NCBI RefSeq assembly: GCF_002005465.1
Contig: NZ_CP014691.1
Location: forward strand, 2,444,501-2,508,500
DNA from: Neoasaia chiangmaiensis
Lineage (GTDB): Bacteria; Pseudomonadota; Alphaproteobacteria; Acetobacterales; Acetobacteraceae
DNA length: 64,000 bases
Reading direction: 5' to 3'
Positions 1-10,220 of the stretch are shown here, piece after piece. The notes below the pieces were generated by a model that worked only from the letters and a program-made list of their open reading frames with translations, did not search any database and was not told the origin of the DNA. Numbering within the stretch: the stretch's first letter is position 1; every line of letters starts with the position of its first letter. The position numbers and the translations under genes were made by a program.

Positions 1-43
1 GGCAACTCTTGCCGGCATTGCGCAGAAGCTGATAAATCATCAG

Positions 44-3000
44 TCAGTGGAAGTTTCGTGACTTTACCACCAGATGTTCGGATCTGGAGTCCTGTAGTTC
101 TAAACCAATGTCTTGCAAGGAGCGGTTCCCGACATCCGCCAGCAATCCCGATAGGTCCCTGATCTCCTTCGCCACCAGATGCACGACCTCGCCCTCCCTC
201 TGCAGCATGCCTTTTACGGCCAGCATCTGTCCGCCCAATATCATCCGTCGGTTCGCATCGAATAGATCCGGCCAGATGATGACGTTCATGTTGGCCGTCT
301 CATCCTCCAGCGTCATGAACACCACGCCTTCGGCTGAGCCGGGGCGTTGCCGAACCAGCACTAGCCCAGCGACAGTCAGGCGCTTTCCATCCTTTGCCGC
401 CAGCGCCTGCCGACAGGTGACGATGCCCTGTGCCAGCAGATCACCCCGCAGAAAAGTCAGCGGATGATCCCGCAGGCTCAGGCCAAGCCGGTTGTAATCG
501 CGCACCACTTCCGCCCCGTCGTGCATGGGCTGCAGCAGCACATCCGGCTCCTCCGCTTCCCGCGTTACCTGGGCTGCCGCGAACAGCGGCAGCGGTTCGT
601 CCCGTAGCGCCTTGATTGCCCACTGCGCCTCGCGCCGTGGCAACCCGAGCGAAGGCCGGAACGCATCCGCTTCTGCCAGATGGGTCAGTGCTGTCGCCTT
701 CACGCCAACCCGACGCCACAGATCATCGATCGAGGTAAACGTGCGCGAGGTCCGTGCGGCAACAATTCGGGCCGCATCGTCATTGGCCAGCCCCTTGACC
801 AGACTCATACCCAGTCGCACGGCGAACATCCCGTCTGGTCTTTCCGGCCCTTCCAGTGTGCTGTCCCAGCGCGAGGCATTCACACAAACTGGCCGGATTT
901 CCACGCCATGTTCCCGCGCATCGCGAACCAGTTGTGCTGGTGCATAAAATCCCATTGGTTGACTGTTCAGAAGCGAGGCCAGAAACACATCCGGATGGGT
1001 GCATTTCATCCAGGACGACGAATAGGCCAGAATGGCGAAACTGGCGGCATGGCTCTCGGGAAATCCGTAAGACCCGAACCCTTCGAGCTGCTGATAGATC
1101 CGTTCTGCAAATTCTTCCGGGTAACCGTTGGCCCGCATGCCTTCGATCAGACGTCTCTGGAACTGTGAGACAGTGCCGGTATTTTTGAACGTCGCCATGG
1201 CCCGACGCAACTGATCGGCCTCAGCGGCAGTAAACCCCGCACAGATCATGGCGACCTGCATCGCCTGCTCCTGAAATAAGGGAATACCCAGTGTTTTCCT
1301 CAGAACCTTTTCCAATTCCCGGGTGGGATAGTTTTCCGGTTCGATCCCTTCGCGCCTTCGGAGATACGGATGCACCATATCGCCCTGAATTGGTCCGGGC
1401 CTTACGATCGCCACTTCAATGACGAGATCGTAGAACACACGCGGTTTGAGCCGTGGTAGCATGGACATCTGGGCGCGGGATTCAATCTGGAAGACGCCAA
1501 TGGTGTCAGCCTTCCTGATCATGGCGTAAGTGCGTGGATCCTCCGCCGGGATGGTCTGAAGGGTGAAGTGCTGATTCTTATGGTCCGCCAGCAGATCCAG
1601 CCCCTTTTTCATGCAAGTCAGCATGCCCATAGCGAGGATATCGACCTTCATGAATTTCAGGACGTCGATATCGTCCTTGTCCCACTCGATGATCTGGCGC
1701 TGCTCCATCGATGCAGGCTCAATGGGCACAAGCTCATCCAGCCGGTCATGCGTCAGCACAAATCCTCCGGGGTGCTGTGACAGGTGACGAGGTACACCAA
1801 TCAGGCAGCGGGCCAGATCAAGGGTCAGACGGATGCGCCGGTCGGACAAATCAATGCTGCTGTCAGTCAGGGCGTCATCGTCCAGCTTGCGCCCCCAGCC
1901 CTGAATCTGGCCCGACAGTGTGCGGATCAGGTCTTCCGGCAAGCCCATGACCTTGCCGACATCGCGTAAGGCCCCCTTGGCGCGATAGCGGATCACCACG
2001 GCTGTCAGGGCTGCCCGGTCACGCCCGTAATGCTCATAGACCCACTGGATGACCTGCTCACGGCGTGCGTGTTCAAAATCCACATCGATATCCGGCGGTT
2101 CGCCGCGCTCTTCAGAGACGAAGCGTTCGAACAGCAGGGAGTTTCGGGCCGGATCAATGGCGGTAATGCCCAGCACATAACAGACGGCACTATTGGCAGC
2201 CGATCCACGTCCCTGACAGAGAATGTCCTGGCTGCGAGCATAGCGGACGATGCTGTTCACCGTCAGAAAATAGGGCGCGTATTCCATGCGCCCGATCAGA
2301 CCCAGTTCATGGTGCAGACTTTTGCGAACCTCGCCCGGAGTCCCTTCGGGGTAGGTGCGGGCTGCGGCCTCCCATGTCAGGGTTTCCAGAGCCTGCTGGG
2401 GCGTCTGACCGGGCGCGGACACTTCATCGGGATACTGGTAGGCCAGATCATCGAGCGAGAAACGGCAGCGCTCCACGATATCCATGGTGCGGGCGACCGC
2501 TTCAGGGTAACGGCTGAACAGCCGGGCCATCTCCTGCGGTGGCTTGAGATAACGGTCGGCATGACGTTCGCGGACGAACCCGGCCTCGTCGATGGTCGTG
2601 TTGTGCCGGATGCAGGTGACGACATCCTGCAGGATACGCCGGTCATGGGTGTGGAACAGCACGTCATTGGTCACGACGGTTGGCACATGTGCCTGATGCG
2701 CCAGGTTGGCAAGATCATACAATCGCATCTGGTCATTGGGACGGCGTAGCAGGGTGAGCGCCATGTAGGCCCTGTCGGCAAAGATGTCCTTCAGCTTGCG
2801 CAGATGCAGCGCGCAGGCCTCGTCCGCCGTGTCCGGGATCATGACGACGATCAGGTCTTCACCCCAGGCGACCAGATCCTCCCAGAGCAGATGGCATTTT
2901 CCTTTCCCGGCACGGGCCTTGCCGAGGCTCAGCAGGCGGCAAAGACGGCCATAGGCGGCCCGGCCCGTAGGGTAGACCAGCACGGGAGGGAAATCCGCCA

Positions 3001-3220
3001 GATCGAGACGGCATCCCACAACAAGGCGGAGCCCGATCTCTTTTGCCGCGACATGGGCCTGCACCATCCCGGCCAGAGAGTTGCGGTCACAGATGCCCAG
3101 TGCCTCGATGCTAAGGGCCTTTGCCTGCGCAAACAGTTCGATCGGGGAAGACGCCCCGCGCAAAAACGAGAAATACGTCGTCACCTGCAGTTCGGCGTAA
3201 TGCGGTGCCGAGGTGCTCAT
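44..3220 (-). CDS. dnaE2: Error-prone DNA polymerase DnaE2 (ImuC)
   Basis: Second C-family replicative-type polymerase; in other bacteria it does damage-induced mutagenic translesion synthesis together with ImuA and ImuB. The 1058-aa protein has an N-terminal PHP domain (about residues 8-200), the catalytic aspartate motif PDIDVDF near residue 375 and a C-terminal OB-fold-like region around residues 950-1030. Length fits DnaE2, which is shorter than the housekeeping DnaE. The start ATG overlaps the imuB stop (ATGA), so it is the last gene of imuA-imuB-dnaE2. Active-site acidic residues look intact. Expression is probably LexA-controlled from the promoter upstream of imuA. Confidence 0.95.
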   Translation of the reverse strand: MSTSAPHYAELQVTTYFSFLRGASSPIELFAQAKALSIEALGICDRNSLAGMVQAHVAAKEIGLRLVVGCRLDLADFPPVLVYPTGRAAYGRLCRLLSLGKARAGKGKCHLLWEDLVAWGEDLIVVMIPDTADEACALHLRKLKDIFADRAYMALTLLRRPNDQMRLYDLANLAHQAHVPTVVTNDVLFHTHDRRILQDVVTCIRHNTTIDEAGFVRERHADRYLKPPQEMARLFSRYPEAVARTMDIVERCRFSLDDLAYQYPDEVSAPGQTPQQALETLTWEAAARTYPEGTPGEVRKSLHHELGLIGRMEYAPYFLTVNSIVRYARSQDILCQGRGSAANSAVCYVLGITAIDPARNSLLFERFVSEERGEPPDIDVDFEHARREQVIQWVYEHYGRDRAALTAVVIRYRAKGALRDVGKVMGLPEDLIRTLSGQIQGWGRKLDDDALTDSSIDLSDRRIRLTLDLARCLIGVPRHLSQHPGGFVLTHDRLDELVPIEPASMEQRQIIEWDKDDIDVLKFMKVDILAMGMLTCMKKGLDLLADHKNQHFTLQTIPAEDPRTYAMIRKADTIGVFQIESRAQMSMLPRLKPRVFYDLVIEVAIVRPGPIQGDMVHPYLRRREGIEPENYPTRELEKVLRKTLGIPLFQEQAMQVAMICAGFTAAEADQLRRAMATFKNTGTVSQFQRRLIEGMRANGYPEEFAERIYQQLEGFGSYGFPESHAASFAILAYSSSWMKCTHPDVFLASLLNSQPMGFYAPAQLVRDAREHGVEIRPVCVNASRWDSTLEGPERPDGMFAVRLGMSLVKGLANDDAARIVAARTSRTFTSIDDLWRRVGVKATALTHLAEADAFRPSLGLPRREAQWAIKALRDEPLPLFAAAQVTREAEEPDVLLQPMHDGAEVVRDYNRLGLSLRDHPLTFLRGDLLAQGIVTCRQALAAKDGKRLTVAGLVLVRQRPGSAEGVVFMTLEDETANMNVIIWPDLFDANRRMILGGQMLAVKGMLQREGEVVHLVAKEIRDLSGLLADVGNRSLQDIGLELQDSRSEHLVVKSRNFH

Positions 3221-4740
3221 CCGAAAATCCCGTGCAGAAACCAGCCCTGCGAGCCGGTCTCGCCGTGCTCACCATCACCGGCACGGTAAAGCCAGAACCG
3301 CTCGCCGCTCGTGTCCTCCACCCGGAAGTAATCGCGGGCGATGGTCAGCTCGGCGTCATTTTTCCACCACTCGCCAAAGACCCGCTCAGGCCCGTCAGCG
3401 CATTTCACTTTCCGCCGCACGCCCCGCCAGATGAAGAACAAGGGCGGCTGGTCCGGCAGTTCCGCCATGGCCTGCACCGGCTCAGGTCGTGCCAGCAGGC
3501 GGGTGGGACGTGGCCAATGCTCCGGCCAGTCCTTTGTCTCTTCAGGTGCAAGGGCAGGCACACGGCAGAAAGAGCGTTCGGGCAGGTCGCTTTCCACTGG
3601 GGCAAAGCGATAGAGCGCCTGTGTACCGACACGGTTGGCCAGTGTGTCGATCAGGTCGGACACATCGGCTTCTTCTTCGGCGATGAGCGAGGAGACGGTC
3701 TGGCGCCGATCCATGGGCTCCGCCAGAGAGGCGATTAGCACCATGCGCTCGATGCCGAAGCCCGGATTGATCGTTTCGATTTTCTCGCACAGCAGCCGCG
3801 TCAGGCGCTTCACATCGCGTACCGGCATGGCGGTCGCCACGCGGATCGCCTCGGTGCGGTTGTCCACCCGATGCAGCAGCAGATCAAGACGGCGCACGCC
3901 CTGTCCGCGCTCGTCCAGTCCCTGGCAGAGCAGCGGCACCAGCTTGCCGATATATTTGGCGATGGTTTCGGCGGCCCCGATCGGCTCGGCAAAATTACGG
4001 CTGACCTCGACCGGATCCACCGGGCGGACTGGCATGATAGCTTCCCCCATACGCCCGAACGCCTGATCCAGCCTACGGGCGACATCCGGTCCGAAACGCA
4101 GCGCCAGCGGTGCACGTGGCATGGCGGCCAGTGGTCCGATGCGGGATACGCCCAGCGTGGGCAGACCCTCAATGATAGGTGAGGGCAGGCGGAGTGCTTC
4201 AACGGGCAGATCTGCCAGAGCAGAGGTCGTTTTATCTGAAGGGACAACCGCAATCGCTAACCGGCCATAGCGAGCCAGTGCATGGGCCGCCCCCCAGGTG
4301 TCCGCCACCACAGCTTTTGCCCGAAAACCTGCGCCCGCCATGCGATGAACCATGTCCTTGAGCATGGGAAGTTCACCGCCGTGCAGGTGATCCGCCCCCG
4401 TCGTGTCCAGAACCAGCCCGTCCGGTGCATCGACGGCCACGATGGGCGCGATCCGGTGCTGGAACCACAGCGCCAGCTTTTCCAGCCCCAGACGGTCTCC
4501 CTCGGGATCGGCGTCCATCAGCACCAGATCGGGATACAGCGCCTGGGCCTTGGCGATTGGTGTGCCGGGACGCAGTCCCAGCTTGCGGGCGGCCAGATCG
4601 ACCGACAGGACAACTCGTCGTCGTCCTTCACGCCCGGCCAGTGCGAGCGGCGTTTCAGGCGCGGGCGCGTCTGGTCCAAGTCGTTTCCTGATCCGGTCGG
4701 TCGGCCAGAGCGGCAGGTAAAGAGAGACGACCCTTGCCAT
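3217..4740 (-). CDS. imuB: ImuB, catalytically inactive Y-family polymerase-like mutasome adaptor
   Basis: Y-family DNA polymerase homologue (507 aa) that in known systems bridges DnaE2, ImuA and the beta sliding clamp rather than copying DNA. The usual catalytic acidic motifs are missing: the N-terminus reads [11 protein letters not shown] where active enzymes have the first Asp motif, and the SxDE-type motif is replaced near residue 100 ([10 protein letters not shown]). A candidate clamp-binding motif QPPLF lies near residue 429. I chose the ATG at 4740 because a GGAGG ribosome site lies about 7 nt upstream; a longer reading to 4785 is possible but lacks this. It overlaps imuA by 86 nt and dnaE2 by 4 nt. 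Confidence 0.93.
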   Translation of the reverse strand: MARVVSLYLPLWPTDRIRKRLGPDAPAPETPLALAGREGRRRVVLSVDLAARKLGLRPGTPIAKAQALYPDLVLMDADPEGDRLGLEKLALWFQHRIAPIVAVDAPDGLVLDTTGADHLHGGELPMLKDMVHRMAGAGFRAKAVVADTWGAAHALARYGRLAIAVVPSDKTTSALADLPVEALRLPSPIIEGLPTLGVSRIGPLAAMPRAPLALRFGPDVARRLDQAFGRMGEAIMPVRPVDPVEVSRNFAEPIGAAETIAKYIGKLVPLLCQGLDERGQGVRRLDLLLHRVDNRTEAIRVATAMPVRDVKRLTRLLCEKIETINPGFGIERMVLIASLAEPMDRRQTVSSLIAEEEADVSDLIDTLANRVGTQALYRFAPVESDLPERSFCRVPALAPEETKDWPEHWPRPTRLLARPEPVQAMAELPDQPPLFFIWRGVRRKVKCADGPERVFGEWWKNDAELTIARDYFRVEDTSGERFWLYRAGDGEHGETGSQGWFLHGIFG

Positions 4741-5419
4741 CACAAGCCTCCACTTCAAAATCGGCACATTCGCCTGCGCGGGCACGGATCAGTTCCAGCA
4801 GCCAGCGAGAACGGCCTACACCGGGCACCGGCAACGGTAGGGAAGGCAGGACGGAGACCCGCCAGCGTGTCACACTGGCAGTCGGCTGGCCAAAATCCGC
4901 CGCATCCGTCTGTCGTCGCCAGCGGCGGATCGCGATGCCAAGCGAACCAGACGTTTCAGCCGCCAGTTGCAGGCGACGCGAGGCCGTCATGGACAGGCGG
5001 GATACTTCCGCGACAACAGCTCCGAGGCCGCCATGCCGCAGCCCTTCCTCGAAGCAGGCCAGCACATCGACTTCCGAACTGGCCTCGACATAGATCGTCC
5101 GCCGCGCAGAAAGCCCCACCTGTTTCAGGGAAGGGGCGAACACGTCCTGACGGGTGACGATCCAGAGCACCTTACCGCGCGTACGGGCGGCAATCCCGGC
5201 GCAGAACTGACCGGCGGCGGCACTGTGCAGAGCATCATTCCCGCCTCCTGCCACTTCATGCAACGCACCTAGCGCCAGACCGCCACCGGGCAGGCGACTG
5301 TCGATCTCGCGCACGCCAAAAGGCAGCACCGTGCGGCGTCGGTCGCAGTGCCCTTCGAGACGGCTGATCGCAGCCCGCAGCGTCTCCAGACCGGGTTTTT
5401 TCGCGGTTTCAGCAGTCAT
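4655..5419 (-). CDS. imuA: ImuA, RecA-like mutasome protein
   Basis: 254-aa RecA/SulA-like protein, first gene of the damage-induced mutasome operon. The segment around residues 30-60 (PFGVREIDSRLPGGGL, then ALHEVAG) is typical of ImuA, which is thought to regulate RecA and to recruit ImuB/DnaE2. The 3' end overlaps imuB by 86 nt in another frame, a strong sign of translational coupling. Upstream lies the divergent promoter with two GTTC-N7-GTTC boxes, so LexA repression is expected. Identity rests on the whole operon context as well as on the protein. Confidence 0.9.
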   Translation of the reverse strand: MTAETAKKPGLETLRAAISRLEGHCDRRRTVLPFGVREIDSRLPGGGLALGALHEVAGGGNDALHSAAAGQFCAGIAARTRGKVLWIVTRQDVFAPSLKQVGLSARRTIYVEASSEVDVLACFEEGLRHGGLGAVVAEVSRLSMTASRRLQLAAETSGSLGIAIRRWRRQTDAADFGQPTASVTRWRVSVLPSLPLPVPGVGRSRWLLELIRARAGECADFEVEACDGKGRLSLPAALADRPDQETTWTRRARA

Positions 5420-5464
5420 GTCACGGTTCTATGTCCCTTGTGCAGGTGCATTTCATGATTATAT

Positions 5465-5479
5465 GTTCCTGATTTGTTC
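5465..5479. promoter_or_regulatory. LexA (SOS) box, copy 1
   Basis: Perfect match to the alphaproteobacterial LexA operator GTTC-N7-GTTC (GTTC at 5465-5468, seven bases, GTTC at 5476-5479). It lies 46 bp upstream of the imuA start, in the gap between imuA (minus) and the helicase (plus). Confidence 0.8.
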
Positions 5480-5531
5480 TAATTATGCTACGCAAGTCAA
5501 TGCAAATTCGCTCCGTATCCGGCATGCTGGT

Positions 5532-5546
5532 GTTCGATGTCGGTTC
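5532..5546. promoter_or_regulatory. LexA (SOS) box, copy 2
   Basis: A second perfect GTTC-N7-GTTC element (5532-5535 and 5543-5546), 30 bp before the helicase start. Its position suggests it controls the helicase-yedK pair while copy 1 controls imuA-imuB-dnaE2. Confidence 0.75.
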
Positions 5547-5575
5547 GGTATCGTTGATGAAAGTGCGCTAAGGAA

Positions 5576-7678
5576 TTGAATCCAGAACCTTCTCCCGCTT
5601 CGGGCAGCGACGATTATCTGTCCCGTCTGAATGATGCGCAGCGGCAGGCCGTCACGCACGGGACCGGGGTCTCGCCGGGCAGGGCGGATTCATCCCCGCT
5701 GCTGGTCATCGCCGGCGCCGGTTCGGGCAAGACCAACACACTGGCGCACCGGGTCGCGCATCTGATCGCCTCGGGTGCCGATCCGCGCCGCATCCTGCTG
5801 CTGACCTTCTCGCGGCGGGCCAGTGTCGAGATGACGCGACGGGTAGAGCGGATCTGCAAAACGGCGCTCGGCGACAAGGCCGGTCCTCTGGCCGATGCGC
5901 TGGCCTGGGCCGGGACGTTTCATGCCATCGGCGCCCGGCTGCTGCGGGAGTATGCGCAGCAGATTGGCATGGACCCGGCCTTCTCGATCCATGATCGGGA
6001 GGATTCCGCCGATCTGATGAATCTGATCAGGCATGATCTGGGGTTTTCCAAAACCGAGAAGCGTTTTCCCGGCAAGGGCACGTGCCTTGCCATCTACTCC
6101 CGTGTGGTCAATTCCGGCGCACCGCTCGCCGACGTGTTGTTGAAGCATTATCCGTGGTGCGCGGGCTGGGACGCGCAGCTCAAACAGCTCTTTGCAGGTT
6201 ATGTTACGGCCAAGCAGGAACAGGGTGTGCTGGATTACGACGATCTGCTGCTGTGCTGGGCGCAGATGGTGAGCGATCCGGTGCTGGCCGCCGATATCGG
6301 CGGCAAATGGGATCATATGCTGGTCGACGAGTATCAGGACACCAACCGGCTGCAGGCGGAGATCCTGCTGGGCATGAAGCCCGACGGACGCGGACTGACG
6401 GTGGTGGGCGACGACGCGCAGAGCATATACGCTTTTCGGGCGGCGACCGTGCGCAACATCCTTGATTTCCCGGCGTCCTTCGATCCCCCGGCATGCGTCG
6501 TGACGCTGGACCGGAATTATCGCTCGACAAAGCCCATTCTGGATGCGGCCAACGCCGTCATTGGCGAAGCTGCCGAGCGGTTCACCAAGGATCTGTGGAC
6601 CGAGCGACAGTCCGACGAACTTCCCAGGCTCGTGACAATCTGGGACGACACCGCCCAGGCGAACTATATCGCGGATCGTGTGCTGGAAGAGCGGGAGGCC
6701 GGCACGCCGATGAAGCAGCAGGCGGTGTTGTTCCGGGCCTCGCACCATAGCAGCACGCTGGAGGTGGAACTGACAAGGCGCAACATCCCGTTCGTGAAGT
6801 TCGGCGGCCTGAAGTTTCTCGACAGCGCCCATGTGAAGGACGTGCTGGCTCTGCTGCGCTTTGCCCAGAACCCGCGCGACCGCATCGCGGGCTTCCGGGT
6901 CCTGCAGCTTCTGCCGGGCGTGGGGCCGACCTCAGCTCGGCGCGTGCTGGACACGATGGGTGAGAGTGCCCATCCCTTCGAGGCATTGAAGGATCTGAAA
7001 GCCCCACCGCGCAGTGGCGAGGCCTGGACGGGTTTCGTGAACCTGCTGACAGCCCTTGGCAGTCATCAGGTCGGCTGGCCGGGCGAGATCGCGGTTGTGC
7101 GGTACTGGTATGAGCCGCATCTGGAGCGGCTGCATGAGGACGCCTCCACCCGTCTGGCGGACCTGGTGCAACTGGAGCAGATCGCCGGCGGTTATCCCTC
7201 ACGTGAGAAATTCCTCACCGAACTGACACTCGACCCGCCGGATGCAACGTCCGATCAGGCTGGCGTGCCGTTGCTGGATGAGGATTATCTGATCCTCTCG
7301 ACGATCCATTCCGCCAAGGGGCAGGAATGGAAGAACGTGTTCGTGATGAACGCCGTCGACGGCTGCATTCCGTCCGATCTGGCTACCGGCGAGCAGGATG
7401 ACATCGAGGAGGAACGCCGGCTGCTCTATGTGGCTATGACACGGGCGAAGGACAGTCTCGATATCATGGTGCCGCAGCGTTTTTACGTGCATGGCCAGCA
7501 CAGCCGGGGCGACCGGCATGTCTATGCTTCACGGAGCCGCTTCATCGACCGCGATATGCTGCCCCTGTTTCAGTCTGTATCCTGGCCCGTTGTGAAGCCA
7601 GAGGAGCAGGCCCGGCAGGAGGCGGTGCAGTCCGTGCGGATCGACATGGCCGCCCGTCTGCGCGGCATGTGGTCGTAA
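5576..7678 (+). CDS. UvrD/Rep-family superfamily 1 DNA helicase
   Basis: ATP-dependent 3'-5' type SF1A helicase of 700 aa. Visible motifs in order: Walker A GAGSGKT (about residue 46), Walker B-type VDEYQDT (about 249), GDDAQSIYAFR (about 277), NYRST, STIHSAKGQEW (about 575) and VAMTRAKD (about 619). The likely start is TTG at 5576: an in-frame TGA lies at 5558 and no ATG follows it. It shares a divergent SOS promoter with imuA and is followed after 12 bp by yedK, so both are probably damage-inducible. It may be a dedicated repair helicase rather than the housekeeping UvrD; sequence alone does not decide. Confidence 0.93.
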   Translation: MNPEPSPASGSDDYLSRLNDAQRQAVTHGTGVSPGRADSSPLLVIAGAGSGKTNTLAHRVAHLIASGADPRRILLLTFSRRASVEMTRRVERICKTALGDKAGPLADALAWAGTFHAIGARLLREYAQQIGMDPAFSIHDREDSADLMNLIRHDLGFSKTEKRFPGKGTCLAIYSRVVNSGAPLADVLLKHYPWCAGWDAQLKQLFAGYVTAKQEQGVLDYDDLLLCWAQMVSDPVLAADIGGKWDHMLVDEYQDTNRLQAEILLGMKPDGRGLTVVGDDAQSIYAFRAATVRNILDFPASFDPPACVVTLDRNYRSTKPILDAANAVIGEAAERFTKDLWTERQSDELPRLVTIWDDTAQANYIADRVLEEREAGTPMKQQAVLFRASHHSSTLEVELTRRNIPFVKFGGLKFLDSAHVKDVLALLRFAQNPRDRIAGFRVLQLLPGVGPTSARRVLDTMGESAHPFEALKDLKAPPRSGEAWTGFVNLLTALGSHQVGWPGEIAVVRYWYEPHLERLHEDASTRLADLVQLEQIAGGYPSREKFLTELTLDPPDATSDQAGVPLLDEDYLILSTIHSAKGQEWKNVFVMNAVDGCIPSDLATGEQDDIEEERRLLYVAMTRAKDSLDIMVPQRFYVHGQHSRGDRHVYASRSRFIDRDMLPLFQSVSWPVVKPEEQARQEAVQSVRIDMAARLRGMWS

Positions 7679-7690
7679 GGGAGCAGACAG

Positions 7691-8338
7691 ATGTGCAATC
7701 TCTATTCCATGACTTCCAACCCACAGGCGATCAAGGACGTTGCAAAAGTCCTCGAGGATCGCACGGGGAATCTCCAGCCATTGCCCGAGATTTACCCGAA
7801 CACGATGGCGCCGATTGTGCGGAATGGCACGAACGGTCGTGAACTGGTCATGGGCCGCTGGGGCATGCCGACACCGCCGGGATACCTGAAAGGCCATAAG
7901 GTGGATCGTGGTGTCACCAACATCCGCAATCCGACCTCGACATGGTGGAAGCGATGGGAAGGTGTGGCACATCGCTGTCTGGTGCCGCTGACGGCGTTCT
8001 CGGAGCCGGAGCGTCTGCCTGACGGGAAATTGCAGCCTGTGTGGTTTGCCCGCAGCGACGGTGAGCAGGTGGCTTTCTTTGCCGGTATCTGGTGCCGATG
8101 GACATCCGTGCGGAAACTGGCTGATGGAGAGACAACGGATGACCTGTTTGGATTTCTGACCACCGAGGCGAACCGGGAAGTTGGAGCCATCTATCCGAAA
8201 GCCATGCCGGTTATTCTGACGCAGCCAGATGAACTGGATATATGGATGAATGCGCCTGTCACCGAGGCTCTATGTCTTCAGAAGCCTTTGTCGGATGCCA
8301 TGCTTGCTTGTGTCGATTCTCCGCAGCCTTTGAAATGA
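7691..8338 (+). CDS. yedK: YedK/HMCES-family abasic-site-processing protein (SRAP)
   Basis: 215-aa SOS-response-associated peptidase (SRAP) family protein, which in E. coli and humans forms a protective thiazolidine cross-link with abasic sites in single-stranded DNA through Cys2. Cys2 (MCNLYS) and the catalytic Glu at position 105 (TAFSEPER) are present. The conserved His of the usual IH-P/D-K/R-MPVIL motif is Tyr here (residue 168, codon TAT at 8192-8194, one base from CAT). A GGGAG ribosome site lies between the helicase stop and this ATG, 12 bp apart, so the two genes form an operon under the SOS promoter. Confidence 0.92.
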   Translation: MCNLYSMTSNPQAIKDVAKVLEDRTGNLQPLPEIYPNTMAPIVRNGTNGRELVMGRWGMPTPPGYLKGHKVDRGVTNIRNPTSTWWKRWEGVAHRCLVPLTAFSEPERLPDGKLQPVWFARSDGEQVAFFAGIWCRWTSVRKLADGETTDDLFGFLTTEANREVGAIYPKAMPVILTQPDELDIWMNAPVTEALCLQKPLSDAMLACVDSPQPLK

Positions 8339-8439
8339 CAGTTATGGGGAGCGGGGGGACAGAATGTCGGCTCTGGGACGGCGTAGCTCAGAAGCGGTCA
8401 TACATTGGAGGACTTCCTTCCCTTTCCTCGCAGCTTGGT

Positions 8440-8757
8440 CCGGAAAGTTCGTCTACAAGAGCGAGACCGTCAGCTTCGACTGGGGTAGAACGAAGGCGGC
8501 AACTACGGCTTCGCCGCCATTGATCACCGTTATCAGGTGCTGGCGGCACGCCGGTGCTGGTCGATGACGCCAAGAAATTCGACCTGTCCCGCATCCTCAT
8601 CGATATTTACGGGGTCGCCTATATCGGCCACTCACGGCTCGAAAAGCTGATCGAGAAAAATGAGATACAGTCGCGCGATATGATGACAGGAGGCGAGGAA
8701 GACATAAGAACTGTTCGTGTTACTGCTTACCATCGTTTTTCTAGCAGAGTTTAGGCG
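8440..8757 (+). pseudogene. Decayed ORF of unknown family
   Basis: Between yedK and the next intact gene, protein-like text is spread over shifting frames: a stretch with FVYKSETVSFDWGR near 8450, then GGNYGFAAIDHRYQVLA in a second frame near 8505, then PVLVDDAKKFDLSRILIDIYG in a third frame from about 8550. This pattern suggests one gene broken by at least two frameshifts. The 3' open part (8554-8754) has no convincing start. I do not recognise the family. The remaining bases 8339-8439 and 8758-8807 show nothing clear. Confidence 0.3.
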
Positions 8758-8807
8758 ATGTATCGTCTCGATTTCCGATTGAGATGAACATTTGTTATTG
8801 GGTATGA

Positions 8808-10220
8808 GTGCTGACTGGCAGTGAGCTAAATCTATCTTTGTTGGGGGCGATTTTGAAGAATCCGGCCGTGAGGCTATCTCAGTTGCACGCTTGGCGTCAT
8901 GAAACTGAATTGCGCGGTTTACAACCTCGGCTCGATGCTTATTGGGCAGTCGATAGTAATAGGCCGGAGGGTACCGACGGAGAGCGGGAAAACTATTACC
9001 GACAGGTGGTGGCGCCTCACGAAGACGCCATTCTCGCCGATTTCCCTCAAGGTGTGCCGGAGAGAACCGCCTGGGAGGTTATCCTGCGTGAAGAGAATTG
9101 GCGCTCGGTGCTCCGAAATTGGCGCCACGATGGTCAACAAATATTCGAGTTTGCGCCAGACCTGTTGGCAATGCTGGCCGATACGGACGTGGATGAATTG
9201 CCCATCCAGAACCTGCGGATGCCATACGACACATTCTATGTTGCTCTTGCGCCGGGACATTTTTTGCCTAACTACAAGCGCGACTGGGTAGTCGATGGGT
9301 TCTATGTCACGGCTGAAATTTGCCTGGTTGACTCTCTCCGGATGAGGCCCCGTCCTCCGAACGAACTGATCGCTGAGCAGAGGGAGCAATGGGCGGATCT
9401 TGAGCGAATACCAGGTGCTCTGGAGAATCTATGTAAGGACGGATCCGAAAGTTTTGCAAGCTTTGACAGTTATATTGCGAAGCTATTGGCCGAAAATACG
9501 GCTGCCCAACAGCTTTACGATCGATACCTACTAGATCCCGATGCGGTGATGGATGAAATCACAGAAAAGATGGATATCCGCGGTTTGGGCGAGTGGCGCT
9601 CATACATGATGTTCACGGTGGATTTCACGTTCCGTCGGCGTGATCATGCTACGGCGTCACTTTCATTGACCGATCTTTTGGACCAGCCAACGCTCCGTGC
9701 GCACTACAATTTTGTCTCGCACCGCAATACGGTTGGAGATGGCATCGAACGCGGTCGCCGATCGGCAATTCCAATGGATACCTTTCGAGAAGAAGACGGG
9801 CATCCTGACGATCTTCGCAACGTGATTTCCGACCCGACGGTTCTGGAGGAGGTTACGCGATTGGTGTTCAACCTCGTCTGCTACTTGAATTATCCCAAGC
9901 GCGATCAGGAAAAACGACTAAACGATCCACGTGTCCATGAAAAAGTCGGGCGGGCCAAGGGCAAAGCCAGAAAAATGGCAGAAGCGCGAGCACGTCAGGA
10001 TGGTTGCCGCTGGATCAATTTCTGCGGCTATCGAACGTCATTCCAGCCGCGAAAGACGCTCGGCGGGACGGCCGTTGGTCACTGGCGCCGAGGACACTGG
10101 CGGAATCAACGGTTTGGGAAGGCGCTTGCAGAAAGCAGGTTGCTGTGGATTCGGCCAACGATGGTTGGAGCCGACAAAGATATCATTGACAGCCGTCCGA
10201 CGCTTTACGGAACGTCCTAG
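8808..10220 (+). CDS. Hypothetical protein with resemblance to AcrVA2-like mobile-element proteins
   Basis: 470-aa protein, GTG start at 8808 (a TTG 45 nt downstream after a G-rich stretch is an alternative). No signal peptide or membrane segment is visible. The body is alpha/beta with a conserved-looking segment LVFNLVCYLNYPKRDQEKR (about 365-383) and a basic C-terminus with GHWRRGHWRNQRFG followed by LLWIRPTMVG. From memory, this combination occurs in hypothetical proteins of plasmids, phages and integrative elements grouped as AcrVA2-like; that link is a recollection, not a search result. Intact among decayed genes on an accessory island. Role unknown. Confidence 0.55.
   Translation: MLTGSELNLSLLGAILKNPAVRLSQLHAWRHETELRGLQPRLDAYWAVDSNRPEGTDGERENYYRQVVAPHEDAILADFPQGVPERTAWEVILREENWRSVLRNWRHDGQQIFEFAPDLLAMLADTDVDELPIQNLRMPYDTFYVALAPGHFLPNYKRDWVVDGFYVTAEICLVDSLRMRPRPPNELIAEQREQWADLERIPGALENLCKDGSESFASFDSYIAKLLAENTAAQQLYDRYLLDPDAVMDEITEKMDIRGLGEWRSYMMFTVDFTFRRRDHATASLSLTDLLDQPTLRAHYNFVSHRNTVGDGIERGRRSAIPMDTFREEDGHPDDLRNVISDPTVLEEVTRLVFNLVCYLNYPKRDQEKRLNDPRVHEKVGRAKGKARKMAEARARQDGCRWINFCGYRTSFQPRKTLGGTAVGHWRRGHWRNQRFGKALAESRLLWIRPTMVGADKDIIDSRPTLYGTS

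Noticed and set aside
5690-6832. 380-codon minus-strand frame inside the helicase
   Set aside because: Overlaps all helicase motifs on the other strand and shows no protein-family features.
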